This document shows, in pieces, positions 1 to 8,421 of a stretch of 64,000 bases of DNA. Under the pieces are notes generated by a model. That model did not search any database. It worked only from the letters and a program-made list of their open reading frames with translations, and had not been told where the DNA came from. The stretch lies in contig NZ_VTUU01000001.1 of assembly GCF_008370345.1 (NCBI RefSeq), positions 1-64,000 of the forward strand, read 5' to 3'. The position numbers and the translations under genes are program-made. The number at the start of each line of letters is the position of its first letter. The stretch's first letter is position 1. The DNA is from Marinobacter salinexigens (GTDB taxonomy: Bacteria; Pseudomonadota; Gammaproteobacteria; Pseudomonadales; Oleiphilaceae).

Positions 1-99
1 TCTGGAACCACCTGATCCCATCCCGAACTCAGAAGTGAAACAGTCCTGCGCCGATGGTAGTGTGGCGTTGCCCATGTGAGAGTAGGTCATCGTCAGGCG
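1..99 (+). rRNA. rrf: 5S ribosomal RNA, 5' end cut off by the window edge
   Basis: The stretch contains the conserved 5S core, including CCGAACTCAGAAGTGAAA at positions 24-41 and GCGCCGATGGTAGTGTGG at 49-66, followed by GAGAGTAGGTCATCG and the closing helix strand GTCAGGC. A 5S rRNA is about 115-120 nt, so roughly 20 nt at the 5' end lie outside the window. It is the last gene of an rRNA operon that extends to the left, and a terminator follows at once. The exact 3' end (97-100) is uncertain. Confidence 0.95.
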
Positions 100-110
100 C
101 TTAATACCTA

Positions 111-142
111 AACCCCAGCATCCTTGATGCTGGGGTTTTTTA
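111..142 (+). terminator. rho-independent terminator of the rRNA operon
   Basis: A perfect 12-bp stem, AACCCCAGCATC (111-122) and GATGCTGGGGTT (126-137), has a CTT loop and runs into a T tract at 136-141. It lies 11 nt after the 5S sequence and is the expected end of the rrn transcript. It also sits just beyond the 3' end of the convergent hydrolase gene, but the reverse strand lacks a T tract after the stem. Confidence 0.9.
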
Positions 143-172
143 TTGCCCCAAGGAAAACCTGGGAAGGGGAGG

Positions 173-970
173 TTACTCCCCAAATATCTCCCGGTAAAAC
201 TGCAGTGTTCCTTTCCAGGAGCGCGCGGCGGCCTCTTCGTTATAAGCCACAGGCATACCGTATTTCTCTGCGAATTGGTCCGCGCCTGGGTTGGTGAACG
301 AATGCATAACGCCAGGGAAGGAGACGAGAGTCAGGTCTACGCCCGCATCCTGCATTTCTTCAACCAGTCCCGCTACCTGAGTAGATGGAACCATTTTGTC
401 CGCACCTCCGGTGTAGACCTGAACTTTAGCTTTTACCTGCCCGGGTTCGGCCTTGATCGGGCTGGCCAGGGCGCCGTGGTAACTGACCACGCCATCCAGG
501 TCAACGCCAAGCCTCGCCATATTCAGTACCACAGCGCCACCGAAGCAGTAGCCCTGAGCGGCAATTTTCTCGGGGTCGACACTCTGGTGTTTCTGCAGGA
601 TATCCATAGCGGCAGTAAACCGCTCTTTGATCTGTTCCGAATCCTTGGTTGCCTCTTCCATGAACTTTTTCGCGTTGTCAGGGTGGTCTGCAAGTTTGCC
701 GCTCCCATACATGTCCAATGCGAACGCGGTGTACCCGGCGGCAGCCAGCTTCTCAGCCTGTTCCCTTGCGAAGTCGTTGTGCCCCCACCACTCATGGACG
801 ACCAGTACGCCGGGTCGTGGAGCGTCGTTCTCATCATCCCACGCAAGGTATCCGGTGAATGCCTGGTTGCCGACCTTGTATTCGATGGTTTGAGTCTGCA
901 TTTCCGCAATTACCTGTGTGCTTGTAAGGGTGATCAGTGCTGCCGTGACAGCACAGGTTAGCGTTTTCAT
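173..970 (-). CDS. secreted dienelactone hydrolase family protein
   Basis: This is an alpha/beta hydrolase of the dienelactone hydrolase family, 265 aa. The N-terminus is a Sec signal peptide (residues 1-22, cut after VIA), so the enzyme is probably periplasmic. The catalytic triad is readable: nucleophile Cys142 in GYCFGG, Asp191 in TGGADKMV and His223 in GVMHSFTNP. The family hydrolyses lactones and esters; the true substrate cannot be told from sequence. The start is supported by AGGAG about 10 nt upstream. It is a single gene, convergent with the rRNA operon and divergent from alanine dehydrogenase, with 142 nt between the two starts. The family call is firm, the substrate is not. Confidence 0.88.
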   Translation of the reverse strand: MKTLTCAVTAALITLTSTQVIAEMQTQTIEYKVGNQAFTGYLAWDDENDAPRPGVLVVHEWWGHNDFAREQAEKLAAAGYTAFALDMYGSGKLADHPDNAKKFMEEATKDSEQIKERFTAAMDILQKHQSVDPEKIAAQGYCFGGAVVLNMARLGVDLDGVVSYHGALASPIKAEPGQVKAKVQVYTGGADKMVPSTQVAGLVEEMQDAGVDLTLVSFPGVMHSFTNPGADQFAEKYGMPVAYNEEAAARSWKGTLQFYREIFGE

Positions 971-1112
971 AGTGGTTCCTGCTCCTTCTGGGTCGGATGT
1001 TGACCGGAATTTACGCCGGTAACCGGAAAACCGATGCCTCCAATGGCGTCCGCCGGTATCCCTTCTTTTTACTACACTTGGAGCAAAGACTCACGGCGGT
1101 AGGAGGTGGTCC

Positions 1113-2234
1113 ATGAAAATTGGTGTGCCAAAGGAAATCAAAAACAGGGAGTATCGTGTCGGGATGACGCCTGCGGCGGTTCATGAGCTTTGTCGTCACG
1201 GCCATGAACTGTTTGTCGAAGCCTCTGCCGGGTTGGCTATTGGTTTTACGGACATGGACTATCGCGATGCGGGTGCGCAAGTGATTGAAACTGCCCGAGA
1301 GGTTTTTGAGACCGCTGAGCTGATTGTCAAGGTCAAGGAACCCCAGCCAGAAGAACGAGCCATGCTGACGGATCATCACACACTGTTTACCTACCTTCAC
1401 CTGGCACCGGACAAACCCCAGACCGATGATCTTGTAACGTCCGGTGCGACCTGTATAGCCTATGAGACAGTGACTGATGTCCATGGCCATCTACCCTTGT
1501 TGGCGCCAATGTCGGAAGTGGCTGGCAGAATGTCGATTCAGGCGGGAGCCCATTGTCTCGAGAAAGCCCTTGGTGGTCGCGGGGTTTTGCTGGGTGGGGT
1601 CCCGGGAGTCAGTCCGGCACGAGTAACCATCGTGGGTGGTGGTGTGGTGGGACAGAACGCTGCTGTGATGGCCATCGGAATGGGTGCCCACGTGACGGTG
1701 CTGGACCGCAACATGGAGGTACTCAGAAACCTGGATCACCTCTACGGTAATCGTATAACAACCCTCTATTCGACCGCGCATACACTGGAACAAGCAATCC
1801 TTGAGTCTGATCTGGTGATTGGCAGTGTCCTGATTCCGGGGGCTTCGGCCCCTAAGCTGATCACCGCAGAGTTGGTCGGAAGGATGCTGGAAGGCAGCGT
1901 TATCGTGGATGTGGCTATCGACCAGGGTGGCTGCGCAGAAACATCCCGCCCGACCACCCACGATGACCCGACGTATGTTGTGGATGGTGTGGTACATTAC
2001 TGCGTGGCAAATATGCCTGGAGCCGTTGCCCGGACTTCGACGCTGGCGCTCAACAATGCCACGCTGTCATTTATCGTTTCACTGGCAGACAAAGGCCCTG
2101 TTGAGGCAATGAGGGATGACCCCCATTTGCGGGCGGGCCTGAACGTTTACCGGGGCAAAGTGACGTACAGGGAGGTTGCAGATGCTACCGGGTATGCCTT
2201 TACAGACCCTGAATCCTTGTTGGAGACCCCATGA
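1113..2234 (+). CDS. ald: alanine dehydrogenase
   Basis: The 373-aa protein has the family's usual length. It reversibly oxidises L-alanine to pyruvate and ammonia with NAD, in the cytoplasm. The residues known from the family are present: Arg15, Lys75 in VKVKEP and His96 in YLHLAP for pyruvate binding and catalysis, and Asp270 in VAIDQGG. A Rossmann GGGVVG motif (175-180) binds NAD, and [10 protein letters not shown] is typical. A strong Shine-Dalgarno sequence (TAGGAGGTGG) sits just before ATG 1113. The stop overlaps the start of the next gene by 4 nt (ATGA), so the GST-like gene is probably co-translated. Alanine use as carbon or nitrogen source, or recycling of reducing power, are the likely roles. 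Confidence 0.96.
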   Translation: MKIGVPKEIKNREYRVGMTPAAVHELCRHGHELFVEASAGLAIGFTDMDYRDAGAQVIETAREVFETAELIVKVKEPQPEERAMLTDHHTLFTYLHLAPDKPQTDDLVTSGATCIAYETVTDVHGHLPLLAPMSEVAGRMSIQAGAHCLEKALGGRGVLLGGVPGVSPARVTIVGGGVVGQNAAVMAIGMGAHVTVLDRNMEVLRNLDHLYGNRITTLYSTAHTLEQAILESDLVIGSVLIPGASAPKLITAELVGRMLEGSVIVDVAIDQGGCAETSRPTTHDDPTYVVDGVVHYCVANMPGAVARTSTLALNNATLSFIVSLADKGPVEAMRDDPHLRAGLNVYRGKVTYREVADATGYAFTDPESLLETP

Positions 2235-2803
2235 AGCTGATTGGATCCACTACCTCCCCTTATGTTCGCCGTATCCGGATTCTGTTGGATGAAGAGCCCT
2301 ACGAGTTCATCAATCTGGACATCTACGGTGACGGGCGGGATGAACTGAGACAGAACAATCCAGCCCTGAAAATTCCTGTACTGGAGGAGAACGGGCAGGA
2401 AATTTATGATTCTCGCATCATTGCGCGTTATGTCAGTGCCAAACAGGGACGGGACCCGTTGACCTGGGACCAGCAAAACCAGATGACCCTGATTGACGGG
2501 GCCAATGATTCAGCGGTGACGCTGCTGCTGTCCAAACGTTCTGGAATTGATGTTGATCAGGACTTGATGTTCTGGAACATCCAGCGCGAGCGCATCATGA
2601 TGACGCTGCGCACCCTTGCGGCTCTGGTTGACGACGGTCAGTTTGAGGAATGGAATTATCCGGCGATTTGCCTGTATTGCATGGTAGATTGGCTGGATTT
2701 CCGGGACCTGGTGGACTGGAGCGGCGTGGAAAGCCTGTTGTCGTTCCGGGATAGTCATAAAGACAAGCCCTGGGTTGAGTCCACAGACCCACGTCAGGCG
2801 TGA
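2231..2803 (+). CDS. glutathione S-transferase family protein
   Basis: This 190-aa soluble protein has an N-terminal thioredoxin-like fold: GSTTSPYVRRIR at 5-16, NPALKIPVLEENG around 43-55 (the cis-proline element) and YDSRIIARYV (59-68). An all-alpha C-terminal half follows. The SPYVRR sequence has a Ser where glutaredoxin 2 has CPYC, which argues for a GST rather than a glutaredoxin. GSTs conjugate or reduce substrates with glutathione. The start overlaps the stop of alanine dehydrogenase by 4 nt, suggesting translational coupling, though no functional link between the two is obvious. A terminator follows at 2810. The substrate is unknown. Confidence 0.85.
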   Translation: MKLIGSTTSPYVRRIRILLDEEPYEFINLDIYGDGRDELRQNNPALKIPVLEENGQEIYDSRIIARYVSAKQGRDPLTWDQQNQMTLIDGANDSAVTLLLSKRSGIDVDQDLMFWNIQRERIMMTLRTLAALVDDGQFEEWNYPAICLYCMVDWLDFRDLVDWSGVESLLSFRDSHKDKPWVESTDPRQA

Positions 2804-2809
2804 TGCAGT

Positions 2810-2838
2810 GGGCCGTCCGGGAGGGCGGCCCTGTTTTT
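2810..2838 (+). terminator. rho-independent terminator after ald-GST
   Basis: GGGCCG (2810-2815) can pair with CGGCCC (2826-2831), followed by TGTTTTT. It lies 7 nt after the GST stop codon and ends the two-gene unit. Confidence 0.75.
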
Positions 2839-2894
2839 CGGGATTCTCCCTGCACATTTTTCCGTCAGTTTTCTTTCCCCTTTGCGGTTCTTGA

Positions 2895-2905
2895 CTATAG
2901 TTAAG
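2895..2905 (+). promoter_or_regulatory. candidate -10 element upstream of the Yip1 gene
   Basis: CTATAGTTAAG at 2895-2905 resembles the stationary-phase sigma -10 pattern CTATACTTAA with one mismatch. It is part of a near-palindrome, CTTGACTATAGTTAAG (2890-2905). No good -35 hexamer is visible. The octamer CTATAGTT also occurs before the response regulator gene (10914) and the PiT gene (23069). This is inference from sequence only. Confidence 0.35.
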
Positions 2906-2985
2906 TAAAGGCACCTCTGTTGATCTGAAGTGGCGGTCAGCACGTACCTCACTATACCAACAACAGCAAAGCAAGGGGGTTATCC

Positions 2986-3597
2986 ATGCTCCTGTCACAC
3001 GCGTTCGGTCTCTTCACCCATCCTGATGAAGAGTGGGCTTCCATTCGGAAAGAACACGAAAATCCTCGAAGGCTTTACGTCGCCTATGTGGTGCTGCTGG
3101 CCGCAATTGCGCCGGTATGCGCGTACATCTCCACGGCCTATTTCGGCTGGACGATCGGAAATGATCGGCTGATAAAATTGACAGAAATCAGTGCACTGCA
3201 ACTGAGCGTCCTGACTTATATTTCAATGCTGGTGGGTGTATTTGCCCTGGGTTATGCCATTAACTGGATGGCAAGAACCTATGGCGCCAAGGAAGAACAC
3301 GTTCCCTCCAACGGCATTGCGTTGGCGGCCTACTCCTGCACCCCCTTGTTCCTGGCTGGTTTCGCGCTGCTGTATCCGGTGCCATGGTTTAACGCCCTGG
3401 TATTTCTGGTTGCAGCCTGTTACGGCGCATGGCTCATGTTTGATGGCCTTCCCATTGTCATGGGTATCGAGAAGGAGCGGGCAGTGATGTACGGTGGCGC
3501 GCTGCTGACAGTGGCGCTGGTTATTCTCGTCTCCACACGTGTCGGATCTGTGATTTTGTGGAATTTTGGAATCGGTCCGGTTTTTGTCAGCGGTTGA
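2986..3597 (+). CDS. Yip1 family inner-membrane protein
   Basis: The 203-aa protein starts with a short cytoplasmic segment (FGLFTHPDEEWASIRKE) characteristic of bacterial Yip1/DUF1282 proteins. About five hydrophobic segments follow, at roughly 31-50, 72-92, 109-130, 134-150 and 167-190. The start is ATG 2986, preceded by AAGGGGG. The bacterial family has no firmly known biochemical role; its eukaryotic relatives act in vesicle traffic, which does not transfer. It is a single gene between two terminators, with a candidate promoter 80-90 nt upstream. The membrane topology is an estimate from hydrophobicity by eye. Confidence 0.82.
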   Translation: MLLSHAFGLFTHPDEEWASIRKEHENPRRLYVAYVVLLAAIAPVCAYISTAYFGWTIGNDRLIKLTEISALQLSVLTYISMLVGVFALGYAINWMARTYGAKEEHVPSNGIALAAYSCTPLFLAGFALLYPVPWFNALVFLVAACYGAWLMFDGLPIVMGIEKERAVMYGGALLTVALVILVSTRVGSVILWNFGIGPVFVSG

Positions 3598-3636
3598 CGT
3601 AGAGAGTTGCGTTAGAATTCAGTAGAAACTATGAGT

Positions 3637-3664
3637 AAAAGGGAGCCTGCGAGCTCCCTTTTTT
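3637..3664. terminator. bidirectional terminator between the Yip1 and phosphoketolase genes
   Basis: AAGGGAGC (3639-3646) pairs with GCTCCCTT (3653-3660), flanked by an A tract on the left and a T tract (3659-3664) on the right. It can therefore stop transcripts from both convergent genes. Confidence 0.8.
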
Positions 3665-3680
3665 GTGGCTGCGATTAACG

Positions 3681-6095
3681 CTAGTGCCCTCGGGTAATGA
3701 CTACCGGATCTCCCCGCCCTTCGACGGCCGCCAGTTCGGCGCTGGAAAGCCATTCTCCCGGTGGCTTGTCCAGTACATCCGCGCAGGCTACCAGTGTGTG
3801 TCCCCAAGAGCACTGGTTGGCAAACAGCATGCCTGCTTCATTGAGTGTTCCGCCGCGATTAATGTAGCCGAGCACCCTTGTGGTTGAAGGCGAAGGGAAT
3901 AGTGGAAACGTATGGCCGAGAAAGACCTCCGGGCGCATGTGGGTTAATGCAACGCGTCGCTTGAGGCGTTTTGGGAACAGTCGTTCGCGCTCCAGTTCGG
4001 TCAGGCAGGTTGCTGCCTCTGTGGTATCTCGTGGCTGCCTGAGCCGTCCAGGTTCCTGAAGGTAAACAAGCCTGAATGGCGTGCCGGTTTCCCGCAAGCG
4101 TTCACAAGCCTTCATGGCTTCGGAGAGTTGATAGGAGCCGCAGGCGATCAGCAACAGGGGTTCACCTTCCGAGATGTCTTCGTCAACCACCAGTGCACCA
4201 TCTCGTGCAAGGGTTTCGGATTCCTGACGATCAAATATACAAGGCCGCTCCCGTTTTGGGATGACCATGCAAGTGATACGACCGCGATCTGAGAATACGC
4301 CGGGCAAGGCAGCCAGAGTGCTGTTGTAATCGGCGGGGAACAAGACTCGGGAAACATCGTTCATTTCGCCAAGCAGGCTTTCACAGAATGTCGTATCCTG
4401 ATGGGATTGTTCGTTCTTGCCATTCTCCCAGGTGTGAGAGGTGGCAATCACCGGGAACCCCAGCCAGCGTGCAGGCCGCCCAATATCTTTTTGGTGACGT
4501 GCGAAAATCAGCTCCTGCCGTATTGCCCCAAGCATTTTGACGCAGAATGCCTCGTAGCTGGCAACAAGGTTCAGACCTGCCTTGTTGGCCAGACAGGCCG
4601 AGACTACGGCTTCTTCGTTCAGGGCTGTAATGACGCTACCGCCGATGGATTCCTGATCGTTCTCCGGATCGGTCACCCTGTGCTTGAGGTCACTGAGGAT
4701 TCCGGTCAGTCGGTTACTGGCGAGTTCATCCGGATTGCCAACTCGGACCCTGAGGTGGCGGTTTTCAGCGACTAGCGCCCGGAAAAAGTCATCCACAGCC
4801 CGCATGGGTGACATGCCGGATGCGGTTGTTGGTAGGGAAGGCATTGTCGGCTCCGGCGGATTTCGACAGGCCAGGGGATGATCCCGCTCCAGGGGGCGAC
4901 CATGAAGAGAGTGCTCGCAGAGGCAGTCGACGGCATCCGCCAGCTGCGGGGGGGCAACCCAAAGCTGCTGGCTGTATTCGTTGAACAGTTCCCGCGCACG
5001 AGCATCAAGCCTTGGGTTACCGGGCAAGGGCAGGTTGTGGGCTGCATTACTGCCTGCACCGTAGAAGCCGAAGCCTTTAACCGTTTCGGCGATACCGAAG
5101 GGAATCCTCACAGGGTATGGGTGCTCGCCGCGGAAGGCGCTGTCTGCATTCTGTTTGAGTGCGCGTTCCATTTCAAAGAGTGCACAAACGAAGGCAGCAG
5201 GATCCCTGCCGTCGAACTTCCAGGGGTCAAAGCCCCGCTCAGCAAGATGGGATTCAAAGCGCTCAAGCCCGGCACGGGTGCCCAGTTCCGTGCGCTGCTC
5301 AATACGTCGGCCGTTGGCAATCATGACGGGCAGAATGAGCCCGGAATCTTCCGCTCGCCACCATCGCGGGACCCAGTCACTGCCGCGCTGTTCTTCAGCC
5401 GCGCCATCGGAGAGGAAGGCCACCAGAGATTCTCCGGGTAATGGCATGTGGGCGTATTGGAGTTCGGCGAAGCCGAGATAGCCGCCTTCAAGAATGCCGC
5501 CCGCAGTGTGGGGATTCACGTGGCTTCCCAAAGGCGCATCGACAGTGCCGTCGGGCTTCTGACGGTAGCTGTAAAAGTCGGAAACCAGCCGCGATAACCC
5601 CTCGGGAGACAGGTAGCGATCCTGCTGCTCCGGGTGGAGGTTGCCAGTGAGTACGTTCAGGGCTTCCACCGCTGCAACACAATGCCCCTGGCCCATCAGC
5701 CAGCTGCGGGTAGTGCCGGTGAGGTTGTTCAACGTGAGATAAGCGCTGTAGGCGGGAACCATGTTGAATGCGCCGCCGGTATGGCCTTCAGGGGTTGCCT
5801 TGAAGTCCTGGGCTGACAGGGGGTGACCGGAGGGGTCAACACGTTGGGTGTAGGTCATGTGGACGACCAGCCACATACCCGCATTGCAGAGCATGTCCAG
5901 TGCTCTCAGTTTCCTGAATACAGTGGCCTGGTCTGGCTGTAATCCTGCATTGACCAGACGTTCAGCCAGTGCGCAAACGTGATGGCTGGTGGCGTCGGAG
6001 TGCGTAATGACGCCAAATCCCCGGCGCCAGAGTTCATACTCGGGGCAGGTCGACCCTGTGCTGGGCAGCGAATCAGTGGTCACTGGAGTGGGCAT
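3681..6095 (-). CDS. divergent phosphoketolase-family thiamine diphosphate enzyme
   Basis: The 804-aa protein spans all three phosphoketolase (Xfp) domains. Recognisable segments are GHTGGAFN (family GHWGTTPG), MGQGHC (GPGHG), ILEGGYLGFAELQYA, DELASNRL, SYEAF, and ATSHTW with SHQDTTF. Classical phosphoketolases split xylulose 5-phosphate or fructose 6-phosphate with phosphate to acetyl phosphate. Here the TPP motif GDGEAETGP reads SDGAAEEQR, the usual DHNGFSHQD reads GKNEQSHQD, and the segment that usually carries the catalytic Glu is altered. This may be a separate subfamily with a different reaction. The start was set at ATG 6095, which has GGAG 7 nt before it; a TTG seven codons upstream has no ribosome site. 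It is monocistronic. Confidence 0.75.
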   Translation of the reverse strand: MPTPVTTDSLPSTGSTCPEYELWRRGFGVITHSDATSHHVCALAERLVNAGLQPDQATVFRKLRALDMLCNAGMWLVVHMTYTQRVDPSGHPLSAQDFKATPEGHTGGAFNMVPAYSAYLTLNNLTGTTRSWLMGQGHCVAAVEALNVLTGNLHPEQQDRYLSPEGLSRLVSDFYSYRQKPDGTVDAPLGSHVNPHTAGGILEGGYLGFAELQYAHMPLPGESLVAFLSDGAAEEQRGSDWVPRWWRAEDSGLILPVMIANGRRIEQRTELGTRAGLERFESHLAERGFDPWKFDGRDPAAFVCALFEMERALKQNADSAFRGEHPYPVRIPFGIAETVKGFGFYGAGSNAAHNLPLPGNPRLDARARELFNEYSQQLWVAPPQLADAVDCLCEHSLHGRPLERDHPLACRNPPEPTMPSLPTTASGMSPMRAVDDFFRALVAENRHLRVRVGNPDELASNRLTGILSDLKHRVTDPENDQESIGGSVITALNEEAVVSACLANKAGLNLVASYEAFCVKMLGAIRQELIFARHQKDIGRPARWLGFPVIATSHTWENGKNEQSHQDTTFCESLLGEMNDVSRVLFPADYNSTLAALPGVFSDRGRITCMVIPKRERPCIFDRQESETLARDGALVVDEDISEGEPLLLIACGSYQLSEAMKACERLRETGTPFRLVYLQEPGRLRQPRDTTEAATCLTELERERLFPKRLKRRVALTHMRPEVFLGHTFPLFPSPSTTRVLGYINRGGTLNEAGMLFANQCSWGHTLVACADVLDKPPGEWLSSAELAAVEGRGDPVVITRGH

Positions 6096-6289
6096 GGCGG
6101 AGCTCCATGGATGCAATCATGTTTATGATTCTATGAGTTGGCTGAGGGGCAGCTCTTGATGCAGGTCATTCGGAACCGCATCTATCCATCGGAAGTGGCG
6201 CGGTCGTGATGGGAAAGTAACTTCAGGGCAATGAATATGCCCGGTTGTCACTGGTATAGTTAGCTATGTTTTTATGAACCAGTGATCGA

Positions 6290-7210
6290 ATGGGAACCGG
6301 GCAAATGAAATTGCGAAGCCTGCTGCAGGTTGTGGCGTTATGGGCATGTTTTATACCCGCACTACAGGCGGCTGAAGGGCCGAATCTCGCCTCAGTGAAT
6401 GCCGCGGTGGCCTGGGTGGGTGACGAAGATCTGGTGTTTGGCAAGAATCAGGACCGTTCGGTGCCCGTTGCGTCTATTACCAAGCTGATGACTGCGTTGG
6501 TTGTTCTCGATTCTGGTGTGCCGCTCGATGAGTGGCTGACATTCCGGGAACGACATACCCCTGCGGCTGCCAACGCCTATACCCGGATCCGCGTGGATTC
6601 CCGTATGCGCCGTTCTGATGTTATCCGGATTGCACTTATGTCGTCGGAAAACTTTGCGGCTTATACACTGGCCCGCAGTCAGCCTGGAGGGTTCGATGCG
6701 TTTATCGAGAAGATGAACACAAAGGCGCAGGAACTGGGGATGACCCAAACACGGTTTGTCGATCCTACCGGCCTGTCTGCGGACAACCGTTCTTCCGCGG
6801 CAGACCTTGTGCGCCTGGTTAATGCAGCATACAAACATCCTGAAATTCGGGAATACACCACAACGGGGTATTATCGGGGGCACTTCCGGAATCCCCGCTA
6901 CAGCCTGTCGTTTGGAAACACCAACGCGCTGGTCCACCGAGAGAGTTGGGGGGTCGGGTTGAGCAAGACAGGCTACCTGTCCGAAGCCGGGCGGTGCCTG
7001 GTTATGATATCCACTATGAACGGCAGAAAAGTGATCACAGTTCTGCTGGATTCATTGGGTACCCGCTCTCCCATGGGAGATGCTGGCCGAATCAAAACAT
7101 GGCTCAAAACAGGTGCCAGCGGCAAGGTCGCCAAAGCTGCCCGTCGCTATGAGCAGGAAAGAAACGCCGCCTACGCCTCTGCCGACAACGGGATGGCTGC
7201 AGTCCACTGA
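6290..7210 (+). CDS. pbpG: D-alanyl-D-alanine endopeptidase (PBP7)
   Basis: This is a penicillin-binding serine peptidase of 306 aa that cuts peptide cross-links in peptidoglycan in the periplasm. The three active-site motifs are visible: SITK (Ser62, Lys65), SEN (119-121) and KTG (226-228). Residues 6-27 form a Sec signal peptide ending in LQA. The start is ambiguous: ATG 6290 gives five extra residues, while ATG 6305 starts directly at MKLRSLL; neither has a strong ribosome site. A GTATAGTT box about 35 nt upstream may be the -10 element. It lies 33 nt before the asparaginase-like gene and may be transcribed with it. The match to PBP7 is firm. Confidence 0.92.
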   Translation: MGTGQMKLRSLLQVVALWACFIPALQAAEGPNLASVNAAVAWVGDEDLVFGKNQDRSVPVASITKLMTALVVLDSGVPLDEWLTFRERHTPAAANAYTRIRVDSRMRRSDVIRIALMSSENFAAYTLARSQPGGFDAFIEKMNTKAQELGMTQTRFVDPTGLSADNRSSAADLVRLVNAAYKHPEIREYTTTGYYRGHFRNPRYSLSFGNTNALVHRESWGVGLSKTGYLSEAGRCLVMISTMNGRKVITVLLDSLGTRSPMGDAGRIKTWLKTGASGKVAKAARRYEQERNAAYASADNGMAAVH

Positions 7211-7243
7211 GTGTAAAGATGGCAACGTAGAGGAAACGCCCGG

Positions 7244-7723
7244 ATGATCCAGATATTTAGCACTGGTGGTACCATCGACAAAGTCTATTATGACGCCAAC
7301 AGCGAATTCGAGGTGGGCCATTCCATCCTGCCGGAACTGTTGTCGGAGTCCAATATCCATGAAGGCTACCGGATACGGGAGCTGCTGCGAAAAGACAGCC
7401 TGGAAATGGATGAAACCGACCGTCAGCAGATTCTTGAGGCGGTGAAAGCTTGCGATAGTGAGCGTGTTGTCATTACCCATGGTACCGATACCATGGCGGA
7501 AACCGCGGCTGTCCTTACCCAGGTGCCGGACAAGACGATAGTCCTCACCGGGGCTATGCAGCCGGCCCGAATGCGTCGAACCGATGCAGTATTCAATATC
7601 GGGTTTGCATGGTCATCGGTGCAGCTGTTGCCGCCAGGTGTCTATATTGCGATGAATGGCGAGGTGTTCGAGGCTGGTTCCGTACGCAAGAATCTCAAGG
7701 CCCAGAGGTTCGAGCGAGCCTGA
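7244..7723 (+). CDS. single-domain asparaginase-like protein
   Basis: The protein carries the two N-terminal active-site signatures of type I/II asparaginases: TGGTIDK (residues 7-13, nucleophile Thr) and VITHGTDTM (around 76-84), followed by LTGAMQP. At 159 aa it is only half the usual 330 aa and lacks the C-terminal domain that helps form the tetramer and active site. Short stand-alone versions exist as annotated families in gammaproteobacteria, so this is probably not a truncation; the reading frame shows no sign of decay. The start is backed by AGAGGAA about 10 nt upstream. The gene converges with rsuA with only 3 nt between stops. Amidohydrolase activity is plausible but unproven. Confidence 0.8.
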   Translation: MIQIFSTGGTIDKVYYDANSEFEVGHSILPELLSESNIHEGYRIRELLRKDSLEMDETDRQQILEAVKACDSERVVITHGTDTMAETAAVLTQVPDKTIVLTGAMQPARMRRTDAVFNIGFAWSSVQLLPPGVYIAMNGEVFEAGSVRKNLKAQRFERA

Positions 7724-7726
7724 AGT

Positions 7727-8419
7727 TTACTCTACGCTGCTGATCTCGTCCGCTGTCAACTCGCGGTATTGGCCCGGTGCGAGTGCCGGGTCCAGGGAAA
7801 TGGCCCCGATGCTTTCACGGTGTAGTCCTTCCACATGATTGCCGACGGCGGCCAGCATTCGTTTTACCTGGTGATAGCGGCCTTCTGTAATCGCCAGTTC
7901 TATCACCCGTTCACTCAGTACCCGCACTTGAGCAGGTTTTGTGGGCTGAGGGTCATTTCGCAGTTCCACTCCCTGTTCCAACATCTGGATCGCCTCTGCG
8001 GAGAGTGTGTCAGCCAGGGTCACCCGATAGGTTTTTTCGCAGTGGCGCCGTGGGGAGGTTACGCGGTGAGACCATTGCCCGTCTGACGTAAGCAACACCA
8101 GCCCGGTGGTATCGGCGTCGAGGCGGCCTGCTATATGAAGGTCTTTGCCCGATTCCCGGGGCAGCAGGTCCAGGACCGTTGGGTGATCGCTATCCTTCGT
8201 AGCGCTAACCACTCCGGCAGGTTTGTTCAGCATCAGATATCGTTCGCCGGGCAACTGGCAGATCTGGTCATCGAGGGTGATTCTGCTGCCTGTAGCGACT
8301 TTCAGGTTGGCGGATTTCGCAATGTCTCCGTCAACCGATACCCGGCCGGTACCGATTGCCCGCTTTGCATCTTTCCGGGACAGCCCCGAGCAGCTGGCGA
8401 TGTACTGGTCCAGTCTCAT
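7727..8419 (-). CDS. rsuA: 16S rRNA pseudouridine synthase RsuA
   Basis: From ATG 8419 the protein is 230 aa, almost the length of E. coli RsuA (231). It has an N-terminal S4 RNA-binding domain (MRLDQYIASCSGLSRKDA) and the catalytic motif GRLDADTTGLVLLT with the nucleophilic Asp. EGRYHQVKRMLAAVGN near the C-terminus is also typical. The family makes pseudouridine 516 in 16S rRNA. A longer reading with TTG at 8467 would intrude into the upstream gene and lacks homology support, so the shorter start was chosen. It is the last gene of a likely mltB/membrane hydrolase/rsuA unit, starting 2 nt after the upstream stop (TGACCATG). Confidence 0.92.
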   Translation of the reverse strand: MRLDQYIASCSGLSRKDAKRAIGTGRVSVDGDIAKSANLKVATGSRITLDDQICQLPGERYLMLNKPAGVVSATKDSDHPTVLDLLPRESGKDLHIAGRLDADTTGLVLLTSDGQWSHRVTSPRRHCEKTYRVTLADTLSAEAIQMLEQGVELRNDPQPTKPAQVRVLSERVIELAITEGRYHQVKRMLAAVGNHVEGLHRESIGAISLDPALAPGQYRELTADEISSVE

Positions 8420-8421
8420 GG

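Noticed and set aside
143..961. 272-aa open frame on the plus strand opposite the dienelactone hydrolase gene
   Set aside because: No ribosome site and no family motif; the minus-strand frame has a signal peptide and a full catalytic triad.
6095..6289. Promoter or operator in the phosphoketolase/PBP7 gap
   Set aside because: Apart from a GTATAGTT box near 6254 no pair of promoter elements or palindrome was convincing.
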